Origin: Lacrimispora sphenoides JCM 1415 | GTDB lineage: Bacteria; Bacillota; Clostridia; Lachnospirales; Lachnospiraceae | Assembly: GCF_900105615.1 (NCBI RefSeq) | Contig: NZ_LT630003.1 | Span: 3,732,501-3,796,500, forward strand | Direction: 5' to 3' | DNA length: 64,000 nt | Shown here: piece by piece, positions 26,088-34,389 of the stretch | Numbering within the stretch: position 1 is the stretch's first letter | Layout of the letters: the number at the start of each line of letters is the position of its first letter | Position numbers and translations under genes: made by a program | Notes under the pieces: generated by a model | Told to the model about the DNA's origin: nothing | What the model saw: the letters and a program-made list of their open reading frames with translations, nothing else | The model's database searches: none

Positions 26088-29000
26088 TTAAAAATCTTCT
26101 CCGATTATGTTCCAGGCAGCATCTATACTATGATAGCTGCGGATATAATTCTGGGTTTCCATGCACATCTGCCTGCATCGTTCCGTATCCTGATACAGGG
26201 AAATAACATCCCCTGCAAAGGCAGCCGGCTCATCTCTCACAACCATAACCTTATCTGCCTCCGGGATTCCCTCTGCACCGATGGAGGTGGTGACCACCGG
26301 AGCGCCGTTATATAGGGCTTCGATGACTTTTCCCTTAACTCCTGCGCCGTAACGCAAAGGCACTACGACTACCCGGCAGCTTGAATAGAGCCTTGTCAGT
26401 TCCTCTTCAGATACGAATCCCTTTACAATGATTCCGCTGCCCGGCTGCTCCAAAGCCTTGATTTCATCCGTCACCTTGGAACCTACAATATAGAAATCAA
26501 TGGGAAGCTTTTCCCGGATCAGAGGGAATATTTCCTGTGCAAACCACAAAACTGCATCTGCGTTAGGGGGATGGGCAAATCCTCCTACAAACAAGAGCCC
26601 TTCCCTCTTTTCAAAGTTATCAGGAATGTGGTTTAAGAACTTTTCGTAAACATAGGCCACAATGGCTTTTACATGGATGGTCGGCTCTATCTCATGAATG
26701 GCCTCCCGTTCCACATAGGATGGATAATAGGATACCGCAGCCTTTCTCATCAGGCGAAGCTCCACGGACCTCCAGTATTCAGAGGATTCCCTTTTCTTAG
26801 GATCTCCGGTCAACTCATACTCCCGGCCTTCCCTCAAGAAGTGTAGATCATGCCCATAATAGATCATCTTAATGTTTGTCTTATCTTTGATAAAATCTAC
26901 ATACTTTGCAGCAATATGGGGACGGTTTAAATAAGCTACCTTGATATCGTCTCCATGCTCCTTTAACCAGTCCCAGATTTTTACCTGGAATTCCTTTCCG
27001 TAAAGAATCTCAATTCCCATCTGCTGCAAAGCGGTGGAATAAGGTTCCTCATGAAGGAAATTATCTCCCAGGAACTTTACAACGTAGCCCTTTTCCAAAA
27101 ACATTTTCAAATACTGGAAGGTGGTCTTGGAACCGGCATCCCGGTCATAGGTGGGAACATAATGATCCACTACCAGAATGATGTCCTTGCCCTGGCTTCT
27201 CTCCCTGGCCCGGAATACATCAGGATTCCCGTCATTTTCACTTTGCAGTTTGAATTCAGCTGCCCATTTTTCCCTTAACTTAAGGCCATTTTCCACCTGG
27301 TACCGTTTAAGGCCTGAGCCATTGACATCCGTTCCGTTGGAAATACCCTCAAAATGAATGACCTTGGATAAAGGCTGGTAAACCACCCGAAGGCCCGCTT
27401 TGCGCACCTCAAAGGCAAGGTCAGAATCCTCACAATAGGCAGGGGCAAACCGGTCGTCAAATCCGCCGATCCGCTTCCATAAGTCACTGGAAAGAAGGAT
27501 GGCGGCTCCGGATATATAGTCCACATCTTTTACATAGTTGTATTCCGGCTTGTCCGGATCATCAAGGCGTCCGTAATTCCAGCCGGAACCGTCACGGAAG
27601 ATGATCCCCCCTGCTTCCTGCAGGCGTCCATCAGGATAAACCAGCTTGGACCCTACCATGCCGATGGTTGGGTCTGATTCGATTAAGTTCACCAGGCTGC
27701 TTAGCCACCCTTCTGTTACCTGGGTGTCATTGTTAAGGAACATGACATATTTTCCCCTGGCAGCTTTGGCTGCCTGGTTGCAGTTCCGCAAAAATCCCTG
27801 ATTGGTTTCATTGCGGCATATGATCACGTTTTCCGTAAATTTTGAAAGTTCAGCCGTTGCATCTGTAGAAACATCGTCTGCTATGATAACCTCATACACC
27901 ACGTCCCTGGTATGTTCCAGAATAGATGCAAGACAGGCATAGGTATAATGGATCTGATTGTAGACCGGGATGACGATGGATACCATGGGATGGCCCTCTT
28001 TAATAAAACGGAGCTTTCCATGGGTACGGTAGGCATCTCCAATCTTCATATCTCCTTCGATCAGATTCCTCCCTTCCTCTGTTGTATAGAGGCGGAAAGA
28101 TTTCAGCGGATGAAATACCGTGTCCTTGGCATAAAACAGCAGCTTCCGCTTTCTTGTCCCTTTGGGGAACCTTTCGTTAAAGATTCTTCCTAGCTTTCTT
28201 CTGGCACGGAAGGTTAATGCCTCGTGCCCCTGAAGCCAGGTGATCATCTCTCTCATATCGTCACAATCCGTCCGCAGGGTCTGTATGATCATCTCCTGGT
28301 TGGTCACATGATTGTCAGTCAGGCGCTTTTCTTCCTGCTGCCTGGTGATGAGCACATCCTTTTCCCGTATCTCCATTTCCATCTGGGAAAGGCGTTCCTT
28401 TGTCTCATCGATTACCTGGGATAGGCTATACATATCCTCAGGCAGGGCATGGGTTTCCTGCATATAATTGACCAGATAGATCTGCTGGTTCTCTCCGTGG
28501 ACATAATCCTGAAAACAGCGTTCCATCTCCTCATACGTTGCAATACGCTCTGCCTCCACGCCGAACTCTTCCATAAAGGCTTCCATGGAGCCATAGGACA
28601 AAAGACTTTTATACTGCTCATAAAAGTAATAAAGAACCCGGAACTTTATAAAAGTGACTGGGACCGGAAAGGAAAATACCCATTCATAGTCCAGGAGATA
28701 AGGACCGTCCTCTGTCATCATGATGTTCTCAAATAGGCAGTCAATGTTGGAGGTTTTAAACGCCCAGTCTTTTTCATCTGCCTTTGCGAGTTTTCCAAAC
28801 ACCTCTTCAAATTCAGCCGTAATGGTGAAGGGGATGATGCAGTTTTCTTTCACGCCCAGGATCAGGGAAAGCCCGTCTTCCATATGGGATACGGAAACCT
28901 TTCCGTTACGGATCTCCCTTCCAAGCAGCTCGGAAAGGGTCTGACCTTTAAGGAAATCGAAACGGGCGGTTTTCTCATCCGGGCTTATGGAAACCCCTGC

Positions 29001-29192
29001 AACCTTAAGCTTTTGGCTTTGCGCCGTAAGGCTTTTATATTTTTCACCAAGGGATTTTATATGTGCAGCACCCTCAGGCCTTAAGGCTGTCTTCTCCACA
29101 AATGGACAGCCTTCCTCTTCCACCAGACTGGTGCGGATCTGGAACGCTTCCCTGCGGGTCTTATTGTATTTAACAAAGTTAATTTTCTTCAT
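26088..29192 (-). CDS. Three-part protein: kinase-like domain, coiled coil, GT2 and GT4 glycosyltransferases
   Basis: This is a 1034-residue cytoplasmic protein. Residues 1-210 resemble an APH/choline-kinase fold: a possible ATP-site lysine in FVEKTAL (K34), a hinge-like FDFLKGQTLSELL, and SNIDCLFENIMM followed by YLLDYEW, giving D151, N156 and D168. The His of the usual HxD is Asn here. Residues 255-325 are a predicted coiled coil. Residues 402-640 form a GT2 domain (VSIVIPVYNQ, ADDVSTDATA, FLNNDT). Residues 690-1034 form a GT4-type domain (LFVGGFAHPPNADAV, VVVPLRYGAGVKGKVIEAL). Dual GT2-GT4 proteins extend or cap ABC-exported glycans. The N-terminal part may phosphorylate the glycan end or may be an inactive fold. 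The start overlaps the methyltransferase gene by 14 bp. Confidence 0.88.
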   Translation of the reverse strand: MKKINFVKYNKTRREAFQIRTSLVEEEGCPFVEKTALRPEGAAHIKSLGEKYKSLTAQSQKLKVAGVSISPDEKTARFDFLKGQTLSELLGREIRNGKVSVSHMEDGLSLILGVKENCIIPFTITAEFEEVFGKLAKADEKDWAFKTSNIDCLFENIMMTEDGPYLLDYEWVFSFPVPVTFIKFRVLYYFYEQYKSLLSYGSMEAFMEEFGVEAERIATYEEMERCFQDYVHGENQQIYLVNYMQETHALPEDMYSLSQVIDETKERLSQMEMEIREKDVLITRQQEEKRLTDNHVTNQEMIIQTLRTDCDDMREMITWLQGHEALTFRARRKLGRIFNERFPKGTRKRKLLFYAKDTVFHPLKSFRLYTTEEGRNLIEGDMKIGDAYRTHGKLRFIKEGHPMVSIVIPVYNQIHYTYACLASILEHTRDVVYEVIIADDVSTDATAELSKFTENVIICRNETNQGFLRNCNQAAKAARGKYVMFLNNDTQVTEGWLSSLVNLIESDPTIGMVGSKLVYPDGRLQEAGGIIFRDGSGWNYGRLDDPDKPEYNYVKDVDYISGAAILLSSDLWKRIGGFDDRFAPAYCEDSDLAFEVRKAGLRVVYQPLSKVIHFEGISNGTDVNGSGLKRYQVENGLKLREKWAAEFKLQSENDGNPDVFRARERSQGKDIILVVDHYVPTYDRDAGSKTTFQYLKMFLEKGYVVKFLGDNFLHEEPYSTALQQMGIEILYGKEFQVKIWDWLKEHGDDIKVAYLNRPHIAAKYVDFIKDKTNIKMIYYGHDLHFLREGREYELTGDPKKRESSEYWRSVELRLMRKAAVSYYPSYVEREAIHEIEPTIHVKAIVAYVYEKFLNHIPDNFEKREGLLFVGGFAHPPNADAVLWFAQEIFPLIREKLPIDFYIVGSKVTDEIKALEQPGSGIIVKGFVSEEELTRLYSSCRVVVVPLRYGAGVKGKVIEALYNGAPVVTTSIGAEGIPEADKVMVVRDEPAAFAGDVISLYQDTERCRQMCMETQNYIRSYHSIDAAWNIIGEDF

Positions 29193-29958
29193 GACGGCTC
29201 CAAATGGTTAAAAATGAATTGGCAAATGTCTCAAACTGCTTTCCCTCACATACCTCGTCGAACATCTTTCCTAAATCAAACTTCAGATATTTCGGATAAT
29301 CATAGGCCAGTATGGCGTGAGTTAAATCTCCCTTGCCTGGCAGATATTGATCGGAATACAGGGTGATGGGCAGGCGGTAGTCGGGCATGGGATAATGGAA
29401 TTCGGCATTCCCCGATCTTCCGTCTTCTCCGCACAAAAGCTCCAGGACCTCTGCCCTTGAAAGACGGTCCTTATCCGGAACCGCACCGGCCTGATATTTA
29501 AGGCCCAGGCGGTTGCATATGGAAAGGATCAGCTTTCCTTCCGGCTTTAATAGGGATTTTGCTTTTCTTATGTGTTTGTCATATGGCGGCCTTAAGGAAC
29601 CCACTATCACCACATAGTCGAAGCCTTCCTCTTCAAAAGAGTCTAAATCTCCGGTTATATATCGGATGTTTCCCTGTTTTTCATTGCGCAAACGATTGAA
29701 TGACAGATTATTACTGTCAGGGTCAAGGACGGTTACCTCTCTGACCCGCCTGCTGTATAGGCCGGTCAGGGCGCCGTAATCGGATCCTACCTGAAGCAGA
29801 GAGCTCTCCTCATCAAATTCATACCACTCCAGAAGGTTCTCACGTATATCTGATAATGCATAGAGGTAATCCAGGTTTGGATTCTCCTGCAGCAGCTTTT
29901 TTGTATCCCCATTATATTTTAAAAACAGCTTCTTAAGTTCAGGGCTTAAATCATTCAT
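29179..29958 (-). CDS. Class I SAM-dependent methyltransferase
   Basis: The 259-residue protein carries a SAM-binding motif I, LLQVGSDYGALTGLYSRR, then VTVLDPDSNN for the ribose-binding acidic residue and FDYVVIVGSLRPPY at motif IV. No membrane segments are seen. It sits between wzt and the kinase/GT2/GT4 gene. In ABC-exported O-antigens, chain length is often set by methylating or phosphorylating the non-reducing end, which the Wzt C-terminal domain then recognises. This methyltransferase together with the kinase-like domain next door fits that scheme, but specificity is inferred from context. Confidence 0.85.
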   Translation of the reverse strand: MNDLSPELKKLFLKYNGDTKKLLQENPNLDYLYALSDIRENLLEWYEFDEESSLLQVGSDYGALTGLYSRRVREVTVLDPDSNNLSFNRLRNEKQGNIRYITGDLDSFEEEGFDYVVIVGSLRPPYDKHIRKAKSLLKPEGKLILSICNRLGLKYQAGAVPDKDRLSRAEVLELLCGEDGRSGNAEFHYPMPDYRLPITLYSDQYLPGKGDLTHAILAYDYPKYLKFDLGKMFDEVCEGKQFETFANSFLTIWSRHEEN

Positions 29959-29971
29959 GGACGTTTCCTCC

Positions 29972-31318
29972 TCACTCTCCTGCCCGGTGAAGCTTTACGC
30001 TTACTTCCGGTTCCATATCATAAATACCTACTGTATTTTTATTGGAAATGACCGTAATATTTGCGATGTCATACAGGCGGTGGTAAACCACATGCTCCCC
30101 GTTTTCAAATCCGGTGCAGCTCATGGAAAGAAGATACTCCCCTCCCTGAAGGGTCATTTTCTGGTTAAATTCCACCTCATATTCATCGCCTTTTCCCACG
30201 GCCTGCACATCAGAGGCCTCGTACATGGTGTTGGTGCCGGTTAAATCGGCTCCCCGTTTATCTTTGATGGTGTAGGTAAAGATGGGCGTTTCGATTTGGG
30301 TATGGAAATGGATCCTCTCTTTGATGGTAAAACGTTCTCCTTTAAGGAGGAGGTTGGTTACATTTCCTCTTTCATCCAGAAGTCCAAAGTCTACAATCTC
30401 CGCTCTCTTGTCACCGTATTCGGTACGGGTCGGGTTGATCGTCAGCTTTTCCTTCATAAGGCCTTCCTGGCGGGAGTTTTTAGACTGTGCCAGAATTGCA
30501 GCCTGGTCTCCGGAAAAATCGTTTAATATGCCGCTTCTTATTTCTTCCAGTTCTTCTCCAAGATCGTCCATTTGATTTGCCAGGATCTTTTTATAGAGAT
30601 CTACCATCTTTCCGGGCTCTCCTTCGGCGATAAAGTTGCCTTTGTTTAATACTACCACACGGTCGCAGTATTTGATGATTGCACCCATATCATGAGTGAC
30701 CATTAATATCGTGGTTCCATTCTGGCGGATATCTTCCATTCGGCGGTAGCATTTGGCCTGGAAAAACACGTCTCCAACGGACAGGGCCTCGTCAACGATC
30801 AGGATTTCAGGCTCCACGTTGATTGCCAGCGCAAACGCCAGGCGGACGAACATACCGCTTGAGTAGGTTTTTACCGGCTGATAAACGAAGTCACCGATGT
30901 CTGCGAAGTCTAAGATGTCCTGAAGCTTTCCATCCATTTCTTTTTTGGAGAAGCCCATCATGGTGCCATTCATGTAAATGTTTTCGATTCCGGTATAATC
31001 CATATTAAATCCGGCCCCCAGCTCTAAAAGAGCGGAAATCACACCGTTTACCTCTAAACTGCCTGAGGTAGGGGTGAGGACTCCGGTAATGATCTTTAGT
31101 ATGGTGGACTTGCCTGATCCATTGGTTCCGATGATTCCTACGGTTTGTCCTTTATCTACATCAAAAGAAATGCCGTTTAGGGCATAGAAATCTCTATGGT
31201 AGTTTTTGTGGGTTATGCTTAAAGCCTCCTTTAACCGGTCGGAGGGCTTTTCGTATAATTTGTAGATTTTTGTTACGTTATTAACAGATATTGCTTTGTT
31301 GTTCCATTCTACGGACAT
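29972..31318 (-). CDS. wzt: Polysaccharide ABC exporter ATPase with glycan-binding C-domain
   Basis: The start at 31318 gives 448 residues (MSVEWNNKAISV...) and has GGAGG 5 bp upstream. An in-frame ATG at 31486 exists, but the extra 56 codons would run through the structured element and match nothing. The ATPase domain shows Walker A GTNGSGKST, signature SSGMFVRLAFALA and Walker B ILIVDEALSVGD. The last 150 residues form the beta-rich Wzt C-terminal domain that recognises the capped glycan end (EVEFNQKMTLQGGEYLLS). With Wzm it exports a completed lipid-linked polysaccharide to the outer face. The gene is separated from wzm by the structured element. Confidence 0.94.
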   Translation of the reverse strand: MSVEWNNKAISVNNVTKIYKLYEKPSDRLKEALSITHKNYHRDFYALNGISFDVDKGQTVGIIGTNGSGKSTILKIITGVLTPTSGSLEVNGVISALLELGAGFNMDYTGIENIYMNGTMMGFSKKEMDGKLQDILDFADIGDFVYQPVKTYSSGMFVRLAFALAINVEPEILIVDEALSVGDVFFQAKCYRRMEDIRQNGTTILMVTHDMGAIIKYCDRVVVLNKGNFIAEGEPGKMVDLYKKILANQMDDLGEELEEIRSGILNDFSGDQAAILAQSKNSRQEGLMKEKLTINPTRTEYGDKRAEIVDFGLLDERGNVTNLLLKGERFTIKERIHFHTQIETPIFTYTIKDKRGADLTGTNTMYEASDVQAVGKGDEYEVEFNQKMTLQGGEYLLSMSCTGFENGEHVVYHRLYDIANITVISNKNTVGIYDMEPEVSVKLHRAGE

Positions 31319-31351
31319 TGAATCCTCCATGTTACATAAAATTATCCCACA

Positions 31352-31505
31352 GGTCCGTAGTGCAGCTTGGGAAACTTTCAGTTTCCCAAGCTCACGGGCA
31401 TTCGCCCTATGAAATATGCCAGGAAAAGATTTTCTTATGTGCGAGCACAACGAAAATCTTTTTCTGCCATAGTTCGCACTACTCATTGCTTTCGTGAAGG
31501 TTATA
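31352..31505 (-). repeat. Structured repeat element, copy 2 (full length)
   Basis: Minus strand: TATAAC (31505-31500, overlapping the wzm stop) is followed after three bases by CACGAAAGCAATGAG. The closing stem GTAGTGC (31482-31476) / GCACTAC (31363-31357) is perfect. The long stem 31475-31452 / 31434-31411 pairs at 21 of 24 positions. GGGC-GAAT-GCCC follows, then a perfect 12-bp stem 31391-31380 / 31376-31365 with a 3-nt loop. Geometry is the same as copy 1 to within one base, yet the stem sequences are unrelated. It ends GGACC, 34 bp before the wzt start. Confidence 0.8.
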
Positions 31506-32313
31506 GTACATCAGAAAAGTGTGGGCGCAGTTTTTTAAATACTTTCAGCCCTATAAGCATCAGGACAATGGTCACTGTCCAGAAATAAAGTCCCAGGGTC
31601 GGCCGTTCTGTCAGCCAGTTTCCGGTCAGCATGCTGTCACGGTATCCGGCCACAATATAATAGAAAGGATTTAGCTTAAGCAGTACCGGCAGCCAGGATG
31701 GAATTGATTGAAACATCTCCGGCGCCCACATAATCGGCACCATCCACATGCCAAACTGCAGAAAGATCCCTATGATCTGAGCCATATCCTTGAAAAATAC
31801 ATGAATGGCACTGGTAAAATAAGCAATGGCCAGTGACAGCATGGAGCTTGCAAAGGAATAATACAAAATCTGGATCCAGCTTGCCTTTGGAAGGAAGCCG
31901 TAGCAGAAAAATACCAGGATCATGATGATTGCAAATATACCATGTACCATCAGACAGGAAATCATCTTAATGACCGGAAGGATTTCTACCCGGAACACCA
32001 CCTTTTTCACCAGATAATTATATTCCTGAAGACAGCCCGTCCCCATATTCAGCACCTCGCTGAAATAAAACCATGGCACAATGCCTGGAATCAGCCAAAG
32101 CACGTAAGGGTAATCCGGGACCGGAGGTACGCTTTTAAAGCCCATCTGGAATACGAAAAAGTATACCAGCACGGTTGCCATAGGCTGCAGGAACATCCAG
32201 GCGATTCCAAAATAGGAACCTACAAACCGTTTTTTAAAATCCGCCTTTGACAGATCCAGAATAAGCTTTCTTTTTGTAATAATTTCTTTTATTAAGGAAA
32301 CCAGATAATTCAT
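31501..32313 (-). CDS. wzm: Polysaccharide ABC exporter permease
   Basis: The 270-residue protein has the ABC-2 permease layout of Wzm/TagG: an amphipathic N-terminus (DLSKADFKKRFVGSYFGIAW), six membrane helices, and the family block LVYFFVFQMGFKS with a re-entrant loop near the middle. It forms the channel through which the glycan made by this operon leaves the cytoplasm. The stop TAA overlaps the TATAAC box of the structured element that precedes wzt. It is 15 bp downstream of rfbC. Confidence 0.93.
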   Translation of the reverse strand: MNYLVSLIKEIITKRKLILDLSKADFKKRFVGSYFGIAWMFLQPMATVLVYFFVFQMGFKSVPPVPDYPYVLWLIPGIVPWFYFSEVLNMGTGCLQEYNYLVKKVVFRVEILPVIKMISCLMVHGIFAIIMILVFFCYGFLPKASWIQILYYSFASSMLSLAIAYFTSAIHVFFKDMAQIIGIFLQFGMWMVPIMWAPEMFQSIPSWLPVLLKLNPFYYIVAGYRDSMLTGNWLTERPTLGLYFWTVTIVLMLIGLKVFKKLRPHFSDVL

Positions 32314-32328
32314 GGTTTTCTCCTCTCA

Positions 32329-32883
32329 CTAAAATTTGAAGGTATCCCGGATTCCGCTCCATTTCTGATCCTTCTCAGAAATGACCAGCTCCATACCTTC
32401 CTCAATCGGCCAGCCAATGCCAATTGACGGGTCACTCCATAAAATACCGCCCTCATCACCCGGGTGATAGAAATCGGTACATTTATATGCGAATTCTGCC
32501 TCATCGGATAAAACTAAAAATCCATGGGCAAAGCCTTCCGGAATGTAGAACTGCTTTTTGTTTTCTGCAGACAGCTCCACCCCAAACCATTTACCATAAG
32601 TTTCAGAAGCGGAACGCAAATCCACCGCAACGTCAAATACTTTTCCTCTTACGACCCTTACCAGCTTTCCCTGGGGGAACTGCTTCTGGAAATGAAGCCC
32701 CCGCAGTACGCCTTTTGTAGACATGGACTGGTTGTCCTGTACAAAAACCATGTCAAGTCCGGCTTCTCTAAAATCATTCTGATTATAGGTTTCCATGAAA
32801 TATCCTCTGGTATCGTGAAATACCGCAGGCTCAATGACAAAAAGTCCTTCTATTCCGCATGTTGATACCTTTATCTTTCCCAT
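32329..32883 (-). CDS. rfbC: dTDP-4-dehydrorhamnose 3,5-epimerase
   Basis: The 184-residue RmlC protein has the cupin pattern AVFHDTRGYFMETYNQNDF, then QDNQSMSTKGVLRGLHFQ, with the catalytic histidine in LRGLHFQ, and later YIPEGFAHGFLVLSDEAEF. It epimerises C3 and C5 in the dTDP-L-rhamnose pathway. RmlA, RmlB and RmlD are not in this window, so the other steps must be encoded elsewhere. It is the first gene of the long minus-strand glycan run and implies that rhamnose is part of the polymer. Confidence 0.95.
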   Translation of the reverse strand: MGKIKVSTCGIEGLFVIEPAVFHDTRGYFMETYNQNDFREAGLDMVFVQDNQSMSTKGVLRGLHFQKQFPQGKLVRVVRGKVFDVAVDLRSASETYGKWFGVELSAENKKQFYIPEGFAHGFLVLSDEAEFAYKCTDFYHPGDEGGILWSDPSIGIGWPIEEGMELVISEKDQKWSGIRDTFKF

Positions 32884-32977
32884 AATTTATGTTCCTTTCC
32901 ACTTTCTGTCTATTTTTTTGACATAATCGTATACCTCTAAGGTATTTATCTTTTAAAAACATTCTTTTACTTGTAGC

Positions 32978-32988
32978 ATTCTACCACA
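32978..32988 (-). promoter_or_regulatory. Extended -10 promoter candidate for the rfbC operon
   Basis: Minus-strand TGTGGTAGAAT, an extended -10 with TG one base before TAGAAT, lies about 95 bp upstream of rfbC. No good -35 is seen. The same TGTGG word precedes the TATAAT of structured element copy 1. Confidence 0.35.
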
Positions 32989-33094
32989 AGTTTGACCAGA
33001 TTTCTATATATAGGGGGATTTTTATTAAAATAAGCCGCTCATTCTCAGGAGAATCCAGGTAGAATGAAATGCGAAAAATGTCTTTTATTGAAGA

Positions 33095-33141
33095 TTAAAA
33101 AATGCTGCATCTCGTACATCTGTACAAGATAACAGCATTTT
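33095..33141 (-). terminator. Terminator of the sugar ABC transporter operon
   Basis: Minus-strand AAAATGCTG (33141-33133) pairs with CAGCATTTT (33107-33099). The loop contains a second GTAC/GTAC pair, and a run of six Ts follows. It lies about 70 bp past the mmsB stop. The rest of the 32884-33210 gap holds the rfbC leader and nothing else recognisable. Confidence 0.85.
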
Positions 33142-33210
33142 AATTCTTTATGGACTCATATTTCCATATCTGATCAACAATTTAATGATTCGGGAGAAAT
33201 TCTTCTCAAT

Positions 33211-34386
33211 TTACTGCTTAACTATAAATGACTTTCTCTTACTTACCACATCAAAAATAACCGCCGCCATAAGAACCGCACCCTTTACCACCTTCTGAAG
33301 GTTCTGGTCCACACCCATGATGCTCATGCCTAAGTTAAGCACGCCCATCAGGGTCGCACCCACGATTACTCCCGGTACAGTTCCGGTACCGCCGTATGCG
33401 GAAGCGCCTCCGATAAAGCAGGCACCGATGGCATCCATTTCATAGCTGTTTCCTGCTGTGGGATTGGCGGAATTTAAGCGGGCAACCGTCACCATGCCTG
33501 CCACTGCTGCCAGCAGTCCCATATTTAAATAAGCGAGGAAATACACCTTATTGGTATCAATACCGGAGAGTCTGGTTGCCTTCTCATTTCCACCCACAGC
33601 GTAAAAATACCGCCCTGTGGTAGTTTTGGAAGAAATATAGCTGTAAATCCCGATGATCGCAGTCACCCAGATCAGGGCATTGGGAATGCCTTTATATCTT
33701 GCCAGCTTATACATAACAAACAGGACCACAAAACTGATAAGAGTCATCTTGATTGCCATGCCTCCAATCGGATCCACCCTGTATCCCTTTTGAAGCTTTC
33801 TTCTGCGGTTTAAAAGTTCCAGTGCCACAAAAACCAGGCAGGCAATGATTCCCACTAAAAAACAGGTCAGGTTAAAGCCCTGCATCCCGAACAGATCCGG
33901 AACATAGGTATTAAACAGATTTAAAAACGGATCCGGAATGGGGGACAAGGTCATTCCCTGCAAAACCACATTGGACAACCCACGGAACATGAGCATGCCG
34001 GCCAGAGTCACGATAAAGGGAGGGATCCGTACATAGGCGATCCAGAAGCCCTGCCATGCGCCTACCAGCATACCGATGATCAGCATTGCAAGCAGGGTCA
34101 GATAGGGGTTGATCCCCATGGTGATCATCATACTTCCGCCTACGGCTCCTACAAAGCAGACCACAGAGCCTACGGATAAGTCAATGTTACCTCCCGTAAG
34201 AATGCAAAAAAGCATGCCGGTTGCCAGAATAAATACGTAGGCGTTTTGGGCAATCAAGTTGTTCACATTCTGGGGCAGAAGCATCTTCCCTCCGGTATTG
34301 ACCGTGAAAAGAAAGATTACAACGGCCAGAACGATCACCATCGTATATTTTTTTAATCCCTCAGATAATTTCATCTTATTCTCCAT
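33211..34386 (-). CDS. mmsB: Multiple-monosaccharide ABC transporter permease
   Basis: The 391-residue protein has about ten hydrophobic helices and the sugar-permease pattern GMLFCILTGGNIDLSVGSVV, with a later GASAYGGTGTVPGVIVGA block near the C-terminus. It is the membrane channel of a CUT2-type importer for xylose, arabinose, galactose or glucose, in the GguB/XylH group. It follows mmsA by 3 bp. Sugar specificity is not readable from sequence; the binding protein belongs to the ChvE group. Confidence 0.93.
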   Translation of the reverse strand: MENKMKLSEGLKKYTMVIVLAVVIFLFTVNTGGKMLLPQNVNNLIAQNAYVFILATGMLFCILTGGNIDLSVGSVVCFVGAVGGSMMITMGINPYLTLLAMLIIGMLVGAWQGFWIAYVRIPPFIVTLAGMLMFRGLSNVVLQGMTLSPIPDPFLNLFNTYVPDLFGMQGFNLTCFLVGIIACLVFVALELLNRRRKLQKGYRVDPIGGMAIKMTLISFVVLFVMYKLARYKGIPNALIWVTAIIGIYSYISSKTTTGRYFYAVGGNEKATRLSGIDTNKVYFLAYLNMGLLAAVAGMVTVARLNSANPTAGNSYEMDAIGACFIGGASAYGGTGTVPGVIVGATLMGVLNLGMSIMGVDQNLQKVVKGAVLMAAVIFDVVSKRKSFIVKQ

Positions 34387-34389
34387 CTT

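Noticed and set aside
31319..31486. N-terminal extension of Wzt by 56 residues
   Set aside because: The extension translates the structured element, has no ribosome site, and GGAGG sits 5 bp before the ATG at 31318 where Wzt similarity begins.
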